Assembly (NCBI RefSeq): GCF_033546935.1
Contig: NZ_CP137854.1
Location: forward strand, 3,100,001-3,164,000
Length of the DNA stretch: 64,000 nt
DNA from: Xylophilus sp. GOD-11R
GTDB taxonomy: Bacteria; Pseudomonadota; Gammaproteobacteria; Burkholderiales; Burkholderiaceae_C
Direction: 5' to 3'
Shown piece by piece: positions 33,004-41,629 of this stretch. Both the position numbers and the translations under genes were made by a program. The notes under the pieces are model-generated. The model was not told where the DNA came from. It made no database searches and saw only the letters and a list, made by a program, of their open reading frames with translations. The first letter of the stretch is position 1. Each line of letters opens with the position of its first letter.

Positions 33004-33009
33004 TAGAAT
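33004..33009 (+). promoter_or_regulatory. Probable -10 element of the tRNA-Thr gene
   Basis: TAGAAT lies 10 bases before the first base of the tRNA, at the right distance for a -10 box. No good -35 match is seen 17 bases upstream. Confidence 0.5.
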
Positions 33010-33019
33010 CGCAGGCTTA

Positions 33020-33095
33020 GCCGGTGTAGCTCAGTCGGTAGAGCAGCTCATTCGTAATGAGAAGGTCGGGTGTTCGATTCATCTCTCCGGCACCA
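33020..33095 (+). tRNA. tRNA-Thr (anticodon CGT)
   Basis: The 76-base cloverleaf includes an encoded CCA end. The D stem (GCTC/GAGC) is perfect, the anticodon loop TTCGTAA carries CGT at 33053-33055, and the T loop TTCGATT is canonical. Two mismatches are visible: T6-T67 in the acceptor stem and G27-A43 at the top of the anticodon stem; two G-T pairs occur in the T stem. The isotype is read from the anticodon (decodes ACG, threonine). A strong terminator follows 8 bp later. Confidence 0.93.
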
Positions 33096-33103
33096 GAAAA
33101 ACG

Positions 33104-33144
33104 AAGGCCTTACAGCAGTCCCACGCTGCTGTAAGGCCTTTTTG
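33104..33144 (+). terminator. Strong rho-independent terminator after tRNA-Thr
   Basis: A 15-bp perfect stem (AAGGCCTTACAGCAG / CTGCTGTAAGGCCTT) with a 7-base loop is followed by a T run. It ends the tRNA transcript. Confidence 0.92.
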
Positions 33145-33317
33145 CTTGTGCGCTGTACCTGCGGTTGCAAGAACGGTTGAAGTCGGCTGAACCGTGGCCT
33201 CCGACGGTGTCGCCGACCGTGGCCGTACAAACAGTCTCGAGGCGGCGGCCCGACCCGCATCGAAGCACACCGATCCGCTGGTGAACATTGCGCCCCCGCT
33301 GGGCGCCGACGCGCATC

Positions 33318-33916
33318 CCGCATGCAGATCGTCATGGTCGGCCGCGGGCGAAGATCAGTCCTGAGAGCTTGCCGCGTCGGGCCAACCTGCGCTGGATGGG
33401 GCAGCGACGCTACGACGCCTGCCGGCCTTCTTGTCGCAATGGGACGTGTGCCTGATACCCCTTTGCGCTGAATGCCTCGGCCATGCCGACGGCCGCCTGG
33501 GCTGCCGCACCCTGGTTTCGTCCGCGACGATCACGAGGGCGATTACCAGGCAATGCCGTCATCAACTACGGTGACCTGGCGGTGTCCTGGACCCGCATCT
33601 CGGAGCACAAGCATTTCGTGCCGTGGGAAACGCATCGCAAGACGGTGGTTTTCAAGGAATACAGCGGAGTGTGCGAGGAGGGCCAAGCCCGTACTACCCG
33701 ATCCGCCTGACCGAGGAAAAAGCCTTGCTCGCCCTCTACGTCGGCAAGGCAGCGCGCCATGAGAAGGTGACCTTCGCCGGCCGCCCCGGGACCTACCGCT
33801 ACATCGACAGGCACGTGACGATCGCCGAATCGCTCGACATCTCCGGGCAATACGTCGCATCGCTGCGGTCCGGCGCATCGATGCCCGCTTTCGCCGTGGA
33901 ACGTTCGATGACGTGA
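33318..33916 (+). pseudogene. Decayed glycosyltransferase / UDP-galactopyranose mutase remnant
   Basis: Fragments in changing frames read like a glycosyltransferase end and then the C-terminal part of UDP-galactopyranose mutase. The first set is MQIVMVG (from 33322), LPRRANLRWMGQRRYD (from 33368), LPAFLSQWDVCLIP (from 33419) and FALNAS. The second set is FVRDDHEGDYQ, GNAVINYGDLAVSWTRI, SEHKHF, KTVVFKEY, then PYYPIRLTEEKALLALY and FAGRPGTYRYIDRHV. At least three or four frameshifts and an internal deletion separate them, so no working enzyme remains. The identification rests on remembered family motifs (Glf ends with a PYYP...GR.. tYkY pattern). It sits between a tRNA and a diguanylate cyclase and may be the scar of a lost cell-surface polysaccharide cluster. 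Confidence 0.65.
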
Positions 33917-33938
33917 GCCTCACGCACCGGCGACAGAA

Positions 33939-35552
33939 TCAGGCCCCTTCGGTGCGATTGCGGCCCAGCTCCTTGGCCCGGTAGAGCGCCCGGTCGGCCA
34001 CCTTCACCAGCGAGGCCGGCTGCTCCTGCGCCAAGGGGGTTCGCGCAGCCACGCCCAGGCTGATCGTCACGATGGTGTGGATGGAGCCGGCGTGCGGAAT
34101 GCGCAGCGCCTGCACCGCCAACCGCGCGGCCTCGGCGACGTGACGGGCGCCGGCCTCGTCGGTTTCGGGCAGCAGCAAGGCCATCTCCTCGCCGCCATAG
34201 CGCGCCACCAGGTCTTCGGGCCGATGAATCGCCGAACGCACCGCCTGGGCGACCTGGCGCAGGCATTCGTCGCCAGCGACATGGCCGTAGCGGTCGTTGT
34301 ATTTCTTGAATTCGTCCACGTCGACCATCACCACCGCCAGCGTGCGCCGGTGCCGCTGCGCGTGGGCGAAGAGCTTGCCCAGGCGTACGTCGAAGAAGCG
34401 GCGGTTCGACAATCCCGTCAGGCCGTCGTCGCGCGCCAGGTGCGCCAGCTTTTCGTTGGCCGTGGCCAGCGCGTCGCGGGCCAGCCGCAGGCGGCGCTCG
34501 GCCTGGCTCTGGCGCCGCAGCGAGCCGGCGAGCACGCGGCCGCCGGCGATCACCAGCACGCACAGGGCCAGCACCACGGCGGTCTGCACCACCGAGTGGC
34601 GGAACCAGTCGCGCAGCACTTCTTCCTGACCTACCGCGACCACCGCGATCACCGGAAAATTCGCCCCGTGGTCGAAGCTGATGATGCGCACCACGTGATC
34701 GATGAGCGATTTTTCCTCGTTCGATCCGGTCTTGGCGCGGGCGGCCGACTGGATGATCGGCTGCTGATTCACGTCGCGGCCGATGTCGCTCTCTTTGAAG
34801 GGCACCCGCACCACCAGGTGGCCGTTGAGGGCCAGCGCGGTGGCGCCCTGCTCGCCGAGTTTGAACTCCGACAGGATCTTCTGCAGAAAGCTCAGCTTGA
34901 TGGTGGCCAGCGCCACGCCGGCAAAGCGGCCTTCGGCATCGTTCAACCGCCGCGACAGCGGCACCACCCATTCACCCGTGGAGCGGCTGACGATGGGCAG
35001 GCCCAGGTGCGCCTCGCGGCTTTCGTTGTCGCGGTGGAAGATGAAGTATTCGCGGTCGGAGTTGTTGTTGCGGCCGTTCGGCATGGCTTCGGACGTCTGC
35101 ATCCAGTGGCCGGACGCGTCGTAGATCAGCAGGCTCTTGAGCTGTTCCACCTTGGCGGACATGTTCACCAGCGCCGGCTGCATGCGCTCCAGCGCCGCGG
35201 GCTCCAGGTTGGCCTGCTCGAGTTCGAAGACGGTGCCGTCGAGCACGTGTTCCACGTCGAGCAGCGAGCTGTCGACGTGCTGGGCGATGGAGCCGGCGAG
35301 CTTTTCGTTGGCCAGCGTGAGTTGCGCCACCTCGTGCCCGCGCGCCAGCATGATCAGCCAGACATTGAGCCCGAGCAGCGCGATGCAGACGAAGGTGACC
35401 AGCAGGTTGGCGGTGCGCGACACGTCGCTTGCCCCGGCGGAATCGGCGGGCAGCGGCGCATGGCCCGACGGACTGTCGAGCACGTCGAGATCGGGCTCGA
35501 CGACGATGGAGCTGGTATAGGCGGACTCGGCCACCGCCCCGCGATCAGCCAT
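33939..35552 (-). CDS. Membrane diguanylate cyclase with periplasmic sensor domain
   Basis: The 537-residue protein makes cyclic di-GMP from two GTP molecules. It has a transmembrane helix near residues 48-70, a periplasmic Cache-type sensor region (EYFIFHRDN, LGLPIVSRSTGEWVVPLSRR), a second helix around the WFRHSVVQTAVVLALCVLV segment and a C-terminal GGDEF domain (DGLTGLSNRRFFD). The signature reads GGEEM at 453-457, with Met in place of the usual Phe. An RxxD inhibitory site (RPED) lies five residues before it, so product feedback is likely. The ATG at 35552 is the first that includes the N-terminal cytoplasmic tail. The gene stands alone. Confidence 0.9.
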   Translation of the reverse strand: MADRGAVAESAYTSSIVVEPDLDVLDSPSGHAPLPADSAGASDVSRTANLLVTFVCIALLGLNVWLIMLARGHEVAQLTLANEKLAGSIAQHVDSSLLDVEHVLDGTVFELEQANLEPAALERMQPALVNMSAKVEQLKSLLIYDASGHWMQTSEAMPNGRNNNSDREYFIFHRDNESREAHLGLPIVSRSTGEWVVPLSRRLNDAEGRFAGVALATIKLSFLQKILSEFKLGEQGATALALNGHLVVRVPFKESDIGRDVNQQPIIQSAARAKTGSNEEKSLIDHVVRIISFDHGANFPVIAVVAVGQEEVLRDWFRHSVVQTAVVLALCVLVIAGGRVLAGSLRRQSQAERRLRLARDALATANEKLAHLARDDGLTGLSNRRFFDVRLGKLFAHAQRHRRTLAVVMVDVDEFKKYNDRYGHVAGDECLRQVAQAVRSAIHRPEDLVARYGGEEMALLLPETDEAGARHVAEAARLAVQALRIPHAGSIHTIVTISLGVAARTPLAQEQPASLVKVADRALYRAKELGRNRTEGA

Positions 35553-35739
35553 GCGCCGCCCAGCGCGGCGGGTGCTGGCGCATTACCACTGTTGAATACG
35601 AAGGCTGATTTGGAACGTGGCTGCGCATGGGATCGAACGCCGGGGGCTCGCGTGTTGCTTGCGGGCATGTTAGCGGCCGATCGGGTTTTGGGAAGGCTTG
35701 CCGGCGTCGACCGGCGCGCGCGATGCCGTCGTGCGGCCT

Positions 35740-36165
35740 TCAGGCCGGCCTGCGGCGGCCGAACGGCCGACCGGTGCGGCGCCGCTCGGCGACGGAGCAA
35801 CGCGGCTCGGCCGGTTTGAGCGCGATCGTCACGACGAGCGGCCCCGGCACGGCGAAGGCCTGCGCGCCGGCGTCGATACGGCCGAGCTTGTGGAAGCCGC
35901 CGCACAGGGGTGCGTCGTGTTGCGCATACAGCACCGCCAGATCGGGGCCGGCCGACCAGCAGATGAGGTCGCCGAGCTCGCCCCGCTGCGAACGCGGCTC
36001 GGCGTGCCCGATGGCATGCGCGATGGCGCCGAATTTTTCGCGGCCGAAGAGGTCGTGCAGGGTGACGGTCATCGGCAGCATGGCAATGAACGCGCGTGCG
36101 GCCTCGTGGTCGGCCAGGGTCGCGGTGATGACCTGGTCATCGAATGTCAGATGAATCTTTTTCAT
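35740..36165 (-). CDS. Cyclophilin-like fold protein
   Basis: The 141-residue soluble protein starts MKKIHLTFDDQVITATL and contains FIAMLPMTVTLHDLFGREKF, GELGDLICWSAGPDLAVLY and the KLGRIDAG segment. This pattern matches the small cyclophilin-like domain family often annotated as 'cyclophilin-like fold protein'; a substrate or prolyl isomerase activity is not established. The ATG at 36165 has a strong AGGAGG site 7 bases upstream. The last ~20 residues are Arg-rich and probably disordered. It follows the AraC-type gene on the same strand by about 155 bp. Confidence 0.75.
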   Translation of the reverse strand: MKKIHLTFDDQVITATLADHEAARAFIAMLPMTVTLHDLFGREKFGAIAHAIGHAEPRSQRGELGDLICWSAGPDLAVLYAQHDAPLCGGFHKLGRIDAGAQAFAVPGPLVVTIALKPAEPRCSVAERRRTGRPFGRRRPA

Positions 36166-36321
36166 GCGGTTCCTCCTCGCTGATCGTCGCCCATGGCCCT
36201 GCAAAGCCGAACGCCGTCAGTGGCGCCAGACGGCGGCGTCACGAAAAAACGGCACTGAAAACAAAAAAGAATGCGTGCCGGCGCGTTGGCTCGAAATCGG
36301 CCCCGCCGGGGCTTCGACCCG

Positions 36322-37323
36322 TCATCGGCCCGGGTCGCCGACCTCGCCGGGCTCGCCGGCCTGCGCCACCTGGCCCAGCTGCATCTCGCGCAGGCGCTTC
36401 ACGTCGCGCACCGGTGGCATGCCGAAGAAACGGCTGTACTCGCGGTTGAACTGCGACTGGCTTTCGTAGCCGACCCGGTGCCCCGCCGTGGCCGCGTCGA
36501 CCCGTTCGCCGATCATGATGCGGCGCGACTCCTGCAGCCGCAGCTGCTTCTGGAACTGCAGCGGGCTCATCGAGGTGACCGACTTGAAATGATGGTGCAG
36601 CGAAGACACGCTCATGTGCACCGAATCCGCCAGGTCCTCGATGCGCAGCGGCTCACGGAAATGACGCGACAGGTAGCCGATGACCTGCGCCACCCGCTGG
36701 CTGTGGCTGTCGACCACCGCCATCTGCGCCAGGCGCCAGCCGTCGGGCGAGCGCAGCAGCCGGTAGAGGATCTCGCGGGAGATAAGTGGCGCCAGCGCGG
36801 CCACGTCCTGCGGCGTATCGAGCAGCTTCATCAGCCGCAGCACCGGGTCGAGCAGCGTGGGCGTGAGCGCGCCGGTGAAGATGCCGCGCTGCGGCCGTAC
36901 CTTGGGCCCGGTCTCGGCCAGGCCGAACTCGAGCGCCAGCGCGGCGATGTCCTTCACGTTGAACGACAGCCGCAGCCCGAGGTAGGGCGCCTCGGGCGAC
37001 GCGTCGATCACCTGGCTGGAAACCGGCAGGTTCTGCGACGCCACCAGGTACTGGTTGCTGTCGTAGATATAGGCTTCCTCGCCCAGCAGCACGCGCTTGC
37101 TGCCCTGCGCCAGGATGCAGAAGGCCGGCTCGCAGACCGAATGCACCGGGTGGTGAATCTGCGTGGTGCGGGCAAAACCCAGGGGTGGGTACACGCTGTC
37201 GTGCATGCCGTCGGTGCCGGTCTTGCGCTCGATCATCGCGGCCAGCTCCGCCCGCATCACCGTCACCTGCATCTGGTCGATGGGCGGCTCGGTGACGGTG
37301 AAGGGCTTGGTGAATGTCAGCAT
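36322..37323 (-). CDS. AraC-family transcriptional regulator (AraC_N type)
   Basis: The 333-residue protein has an N-terminal AraC_N domain (HHPVHSVCEPAFCILAQGSK, YLVASQNLPVSSQV) and a C-terminal AraC helix-turn-helix domain. The latter shows FREPLRIEDLADSVHMS, then LHHHFKSVTSMSPLQFQKQ, then VGYESQSQFNREYSRFFG. It is a DNA-binding regulator; its ligand is unknown. The start at 37323 is set by homology, as upstream residues are not conserved. It may control the downstream cyclophilin-like gene, on the same strand, but this is only suggested by position. Confidence 0.88.
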   Translation of the reverse strand: MLTFTKPFTVTEPPIDQMQVTVMRAELAAMIERKTGTDGMHDSVYPPLGFARTTQIHHPVHSVCEPAFCILAQGSKRVLLGEEAYIYDSNQYLVASQNLPVSSQVIDASPEAPYLGLRLSFNVKDIAALALEFGLAETGPKVRPQRGIFTGALTPTLLDPVLRLMKLLDTPQDVAALAPLISREILYRLLRSPDGWRLAQMAVVDSHSQRVAQVIGYLSRHFREPLRIEDLADSVHMSVSSLHHHFKSVTSMSPLQFQKQLRLQESRRIMIGERVDAATAGHRVGYESQSQFNREYSRFFGMPPVRDVKRLREMQLGQVAQAGEPGEVGDPGR

Positions 37324-37460
37324 GGGACGAAGCTTAGGCCGCGTCCCGGCGTTTGTCTGCACGGCGGAGCGAGCGGTGCAGGATCGTGCAAGGATCGGCA
37401 ACGATTCTGCAAACCGGCCCGCGCCGGCCGTCCCCGGCCCGGGGCCGCCGCGTGCGCCGA

Positions 37461-37781
37461 TCAGTTCGGCAGGTACTGCTGGCTCATCGGCTGGCGGGCG
37501 GCTTCGTGGGCACCGCGCCGCACCGAGGCGCCGTCGGCCACCGTGGTGGAACGCGGGGTGGGCCAGACGCCGAACCGTACTGCGGTGGCGTTCTGGGCGC
37601 GGGCCTCGGCCAGCTCGGCCTTCACCTGGTCGCGGGATTTTCCTTGCACCGACGGATCCAGGTACGTCACGTAGCCGCGTTCGCCGTCGGCCGGCACGAT
37701 CTTCTGGTGGAGCTGGTAGGCCATGGCGGGAGCGGCCAGCGCGCCGAGCAGGGCCAGGGTGGTGATGCGGGAGAGTTTCAT
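37461..37781 (-). CDS. Small secreted DUF4148-type protein
   Basis: The 106-residue product has a signal peptide (MKLSRITTLALLGALAAPAMA, cleavage after residue 21) and a short mature part with the GKSRDQVKAELAEARA segment typical of DUF4148 proteins in Burkholderiales. It is predicted to be periplasmic; its function is unknown. It diverges from the response regulator gene, and a CusR-like box sits between them, so it may be a target of that two-component system. Confidence 0.75.
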   Translation of the reverse strand: MKLSRITTLALLGALAAPAMAYQLHQKIVPADGERGYVTYLDPSVQGKSRDQVKAELAEARAQNATAVRFGVWPTPRSTTVADGASVRRGAHEAARQPMSQQYLPN

Positions 37782-37856
37782 GAGCGCAACCTTTGCGTGT
37801 GTTGAAGAGACGGCTCCACTGTGCGCACCGGGCCTCGACAGCATCCGGACTGCGCG

Positions 37857-37872
37857 ATTACGAATTTGTCAT
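37857..37872. promoter_or_regulatory. CusR-like operator in the divergent promoter region
   Basis: ATTACGAATTTGTCAT resembles the palindrome bound by CusR-type regulators (ATGACAA-2-TTGTCAT); the right half is perfect and the left differs at two positions. It lies 35 bp before the response-regulator start and 76 bp before the divergent DUF4148-type gene. Autoregulation by the adjacent system is inferred. Confidence 0.55.
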
Positions 37873-37906
37873 CTGCGCCCGCCCTTCGTTGCATAAGCTC
37901 GGGCCC

Positions 37907-38650
37907 ATGCGAATCCTCGTGATCGAAGACGAACCCAAGCTGGCCGACTACCTGCTGCGCGGCCTGCGCGAGAACGGCTACAGCGCCGACTCCGCCCGTG
38001 ACGGCGTGGACGGCCTGCACATGGCCCACTACGGCCAGTACGACCTGGTGCTGCTCGACGTGATGCTGCCCGGCCTCGACGGCTATGGCGTGCTGCGCGG
38101 CCTGCGCCAGGAAGCCGCCACCCGCTCGCTGCCGGTGCTCATGCTCACCGCCCGTGACCGCGTCGAAGACCGGGTGCTCGGCCTGCAGGCCGGCGCCGAC
38201 GACTACCTGGGCAAGCCCTTCGCCTTCTCCGAACTGCTGGCCCGGCTGCATGCGCTGCTGCGCCGGGGCGCCGCCCGCAGCATCGAAGACAGCAGCGTGC
38301 TGCGACTGGCCGACCTGGAACTGGACCTGCTGCGCCGCCGCGCCTCGCGCGGCAGCGTGCGCCTGGACCTCACCGCCAAGGAGTTCAGCCTGCTCACCCT
38401 GCTCCTGAGGCGCCAGGGCGAGGTGCTGTCGCGCACCGTGCTGGCCGAACAGGTCTGGGACATGAACTTCGACAGCGACACCAACGTGGTCGAAGTGGCC
38501 GTGCGCCGCCTGCGCGGCAAGCTCGACGAGCCCTTCGCCCGGCGCCTGCTGCACACGGTGCGCGGCATGGGTTATGTGCTGGAAGACCGGCAGACGCACG
38601 AGCCGCCGCCGTCGCCAGAGCCGCTGAAGGCGGCGGCGTCCACCGAGTGA
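37907..38650 (+). CDS. OmpR-family response regulator (heavy-metal type)
   Basis: The 247-residue protein has a receiver domain with the acidic pair EDE at 7-9, the phospho-acceptor Asp51 in VLLDVMLPG and the conserved Lys in LGKPF, followed by a winged-helix OmpR domain ([33 protein letters not shown]). The linker and DNA-binding sequence resemble the CusR/IrlR group. The tail is Pro/Glu-rich. The ATG at 37907 is set by the receiver start. The sensor kinase gene follows 7 bp later, forming an operon. The signal (metal or other) cannot be read from sequence. Confidence 0.92.
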   Translation: MRILVIEDEPKLADYLLRGLRENGYSADSARDGVDGLHMAHYGQYDLVLLDVMLPGLDGYGVLRGLRQEAATRSLPVLMLTARDRVEDRVLGLQAGADDYLGKPFAFSELLARLHALLRRGAARSIEDSSVLRLADLELDLLRRRASRGSVRLDLTAKEFSLLTLLLRRQGEVLSRTVLAEQVWDMNFDSDTNVVEVAVRRLRGKLDEPFARRLLHTVRGMGYVLEDRQTHEPPPSPEPLKAAASTE

Positions 38651-38657
38651 AGTCCGC

Positions 38658-40067
38658 ATGACGGCGGGAGCGCTCTGGCGCACCTGGCGCGACCGGCCCT
38701 ACGCGCTCGGCGCCCGCCTGTCGCGGCTGCTCGCGCTGCAGGCATTGCTGGGACTGGGCGCTGTGTGCGTCGTCGTCTACTGGCTCACCGCCTGGGCGCT
38801 GGCCAGCCGGGCCGACGAGGAAATTGCCCGCAAGACCGCCCTGGTGCAACTGCTGCTGGAACGCTCGGTGCATGACGGCGACCACGACTTTCTGAGCCTG
38901 GGCCAGCAGTTCGACCGGCTGTTCCGCGAATACACCGACATCTCGCTGTCGCTGCGCAGCCGCGACGGCAGCCTGGACTACCGCAGCCCCACCGCGCCGG
39001 GCTTCGGCGCCAGCCGCGTGCGCGAAGCCGCCTTCGAACTCGAAGCCTCCTGGGTGCCGGGCGGCCGGGCCGACGTGCTGCTGCGCATGGACCAGTCGCC
39101 CGACGCGCTGCTGCTCGGCCGGCTCGCCTGGATCCTCGCCGCCGTCGCGCTGGGCGGCGCCGCCACCGTGGGCCTGGGCGGCTACTGGCTGGTGCAGCGC
39201 GGCCTGGCGCCCATGCGCGACCTGGCCGTGCAGACCCGCGCGCTCACCGCCGACCGGCTGGACCAGCGGCTGTCCACGCCGCATCCGTCGCTGGAAATGC
39301 AGCCCTGGATCGAGCAGGTCAACGCCCTGCTCGCCCGGCTGCAACGGGCGCTGCAGCAGGCCGAAAGCTTCAACGCCGACGTCGCCCACGAACTGCGCAC
39401 GCCACTCACCATCCTCATCGGCGAGACCGAGCTCATGCTCACCGGCGACCGCGGCCCGGACGAGCTGCGCGACACCCTGGCCTCCAACCTGGAAGAGCTG
39501 CGCCGCCTGGGCGCCATCGTCGGCGACATGCTGTTCCTGTCGCGCGTCGACCGGGGCGCCGTGGCGCGACGCGGCCCGCCCTGCTCGCTGGCCGCCGAGG
39601 TGGCCAAGGTGGCCGAGTTCCACGAAGCGGCGTTGGAGGAACGCGGACTCACCGTCAGCGTCGTCGGCGACAGCCACTGCCGCTACGACGGCGGCCTGAT
39701 GCGCCGCGCGCTCTCCAACCTGCTGGGCAACGCCTCGCGGTACGCCGAGACCGGATCGAACATCGCCGTCAACATCGCCACTGCGCCGGACGGCGGCGAC
39801 ACCGAGCTCACCGTGGCCAATCGTGGCGCACCCATACCGCAGGCCCAGCTGGAGCGGGTCTTCGACCGCTTCTACCGGCTGGAGGCGGACCGGGCCGGCG
39901 GCGACGCCGGCCACCACGGCCTGGGGCTGGCCATCGTCGCGGCCATCCTGCGCATGCACGGCGGATCGGCGCGTGCGGTGTCGTCGGTGGGGGTCACCTC
40001 GGTCTTGCTGCGATTCGGCGACGACGACGCGGGCCATGCCGCCGATCTGGCGAGCCCCGCGGTGTGA
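38658..40067 (+). CDS. Sensor histidine kinase (partner of the response regulator)
   Basis: The 469-residue inner-membrane kinase has a first transmembrane helix (about residues 25-50), a periplasmic loop of roughly 110 residues, a second helix (about 157-178), a HAMP region and the H box FNADVAHELRTPLT with phospho-acceptor His244. The ATP-binding domain shows LSNLLGNASRYA (N box) and HHGLGLAIVAAI (G box). It should autophosphorylate and pass phosphate to Asp51 of the regulator encoded just upstream. The architecture resembles CusS-type metal sensors, but no His/Met-rich metal-binding loop is seen, so the signal is open. Confidence 0.91.
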   Translation: MTAGALWRTWRDRPYALGARLSRLLALQALLGLGAVCVVVYWLTAWALASRADEEIARKTALVQLLLERSVHDGDHDFLSLGQQFDRLFREYTDISLSLRSRDGSLDYRSPTAPGFGASRVREAAFELEASWVPGGRADVLLRMDQSPDALLLGRLAWILAAVALGGAATVGLGGYWLVQRGLAPMRDLAVQTRALTADRLDQRLSTPHPSLEMQPWIEQVNALLARLQRALQQAESFNADVAHELRTPLTILIGETELMLTGDRGPDELRDTLASNLEELRRLGAIVGDMLFLSRVDRGAVARRGPPCSLAAEVAKVAEFHEAALEERGLTVSVVGDSHCRYDGGLMRRALSNLLGNASRYAETGSNIAVNIATAPDGGDTELTVANRGAPIPQAQLERVFDRFYRLEADRAGGDAGHHGLGLAIVAAILRMHGGSARAVSSVGVTSVLLRFGDDDAGHAADLASPAV

Positions 40068-40149
40068 GGTCGGCGCCGCGATCGGTCGCTACCCTGCCCT
40101 GTCGATGCGACAGCCGAGGTCGGACCATCGCTCTGGCATGCTCGCGCGC

Positions 40150-40545
40150 ATGACCATCGTCGAGAAGCTGAGAGCCTGGGCGCGGCGGATCAAGCGCGAC
40201 GGCGCCACGCTCTGGTTCGCGCTGCGCAGCCCGGCCACGCCCTGGCATGCCAAGGCGCTGGCGTTCTTCGTCGTCGCCTATGCGCTGAGTCCGGTGGACC
40301 TGATCCCGGACTTCATCCCGGTGCTGGGTTTCGTCGACGACGTGCTGCTGCTGCCAGGGCTGATCTGGCTCGCGATCCGCCTGGTGCCGCCGGCGGTCAT
40401 CGCCCACTGCCGCGCCTCGGCGGACCAGTGGCTGCGCGAGGCGGGGCGCAAGCCACGAAGCGTCGTCGGAGCCTGCCTGGTGGTGGGCTCGTGGCTGGCT
40501 ACCGCCGCCGCCTTGTGCTGGTGGTGGTTGCGCGCCGAAGCCTGA
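40150..40545 (+). CDS. DUF1232 membrane protein
   Basis: The 131-residue protein carries the DUF1232 signature ALSPVDLIPDFIPVLGFVDD near residues 39-58, preceded by a hydrophobic stretch, and has a C-terminal transmembrane helix (VGACLVVGSWLATAAALCWWW). The family is widespread and of unknown function. An alternative in-frame ATG lies four codons upstream (40138); neither start has a clear ribosome binding site. It follows the kinase gene by about 80 bp on the same strand. Confidence 0.8.
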   Translation: MTIVEKLRAWARRIKRDGATLWFALRSPATPWHAKALAFFVVAYALSPVDLIPDFIPVLGFVDDVLLLPGLIWLAIRLVPPAVIAHCRASADQWLREAGRKPRSVVGACLVVGSWLATAAALCWWWLRAEA

Positions 40546-40590
40546 TGCGGCGGCCGGCACTCAGGCCAGCCGACCGCGAGGTCGCACCGA

Positions 40591-41331
40591 TCAGGGCGTG
40601 ACGCCGATCGCCAGGCTGCGGCTCGGCGCGCCCAAGGTGGCGGGCGCTGCCGACAGGATGACGGTGCTGGTGCCGACGCTGCCGGCCGCGTTGGTCAGGC
40701 GCCCGGTCCAGCTGGTGGACGTCTGGGAAGTCACCGTGACGGTCGGCGGCGTCGAATTGAGCGTGGCCGAGGAACCGATCGCCGAGGCGCTCCACACCAC
40801 CGGCACATTCGACTGCACCGACACCACGTCGCCGCTGCGCACATTCAAGTAGGCGTTGCTCACGGCCGTCGCCACGCCGTTGACCGAGGTCGTCAGCGCG
40901 AGCTGCGGCGTGACGGTGATCACGTAGGGCAGGTTGTTGCCGCTCACGGCGTATTCACTGGCGCAGGCGGTGTCCTTGCAGAGGCGCAAGGTGAAGTTGC
41001 CCGAGTAAGTGCCGGCGGCGAGCGTGGTGGAGACGTTGACGGTGCCGGAGAAAACGCCGGCCGCGACCTGGGTCACCGCGAAGGCGCCGGTCTGCACCAC
41101 GGGGCGGTCTGCCACCACCACCGCGTAGACGGTGGTCGTCGGTGCGTTGGTAATGGTGGCACGCACGGTGACGCCGACGGCCGGCCCACTGGTCAGCAAG
41201 GTCGCCGTCAGTGGATTCGGGCTGAAAGACATGGCGATGGCGGGTTCGGAATCACCGCCGCCGCCACCGCATCCGGCCAGCGCCACCGCCACCACCGCCG
41301 CACCGAACCTCGAAAAATTGCCGCTGACCAT
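40591..41331 (-). CDS. Secreted Ig-like/adhesin-type lipoprotein (unknown function)
   Basis: The 246-residue product has a signal peptide with a lipobox VALAGC followed by a run of five glycines. The rest is Thr/Val/Ser-rich beta sequence with two apparent Ig-like repeats (VGVTVRATITNAPTTTVYAVV and VSVQSNVPVVWSASAIGS). It is probably an outer-membrane or periplasmic lipoprotein. No named family is recognised. An AGGAGC site lies 6 bases before the ATG at 41331, so this start is preferred over one seven codons upstream. Confidence 0.72.
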   Translation of the reverse strand: MVSGNFSRFGAAVVAVALAGCGGGGGDSEPAIAMSFSPNPLTATLLTSGPAVGVTVRATITNAPTTTVYAVVVADRPVVQTGAFAVTQVAAGVFSGTVNVSTTLAAGTYSGNFTLRLCKDTACASEYAVSGNNLPYVITVTPQLALTTSVNGVATAVSNAYLNVRSGDVVSVQSNVPVVWSASAIGSSATLNSTPPTVTVTSQTSTSWTGRLTNAAGSVGTSTVILSAAPATLGAPSRSLAIGVTP

Positions 41332-41354
41332 GGCTGCTCCTGTTGTTGTCATAT

Positions 41355-41370
41355 GTATCTAGGAAGATAC
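41355..41370. promoter_or_regulatory. Inverted repeat upstream of the lipoprotein gene
   Basis: GTATCT-AGGA-AGATAC is a perfect 6-bp inverted repeat within an AT-rich stretch 24-39 bp before the lipoprotein start. Position suits an operator or a leader hairpin; the factor is unknown. Confidence 0.4.
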
Positions 41371-41629
41371 CTATGATAACTATTCGTTACCAATCGTGCA
41401 GGAGCCGAATTGCAGCGGAATGCGTTCGAACGGACGGAAAAGCGGCGGCTCGCTCAGCGTCGACGTGACGAGTTCGAGCTGTACGGCTGACCCTTTCAGT
41501 GCTTAGCCATTCAGGCAGTGGCCAGGAAGAAACCCAGTCTGAATTCGAATCGAGAAAATTCGCCAGCTGCCTGGTTGCGATATGCGTGGCAATCGCCGCC
41601 TAGGCCCAGTCAGGGCGCATGACGCGCTT

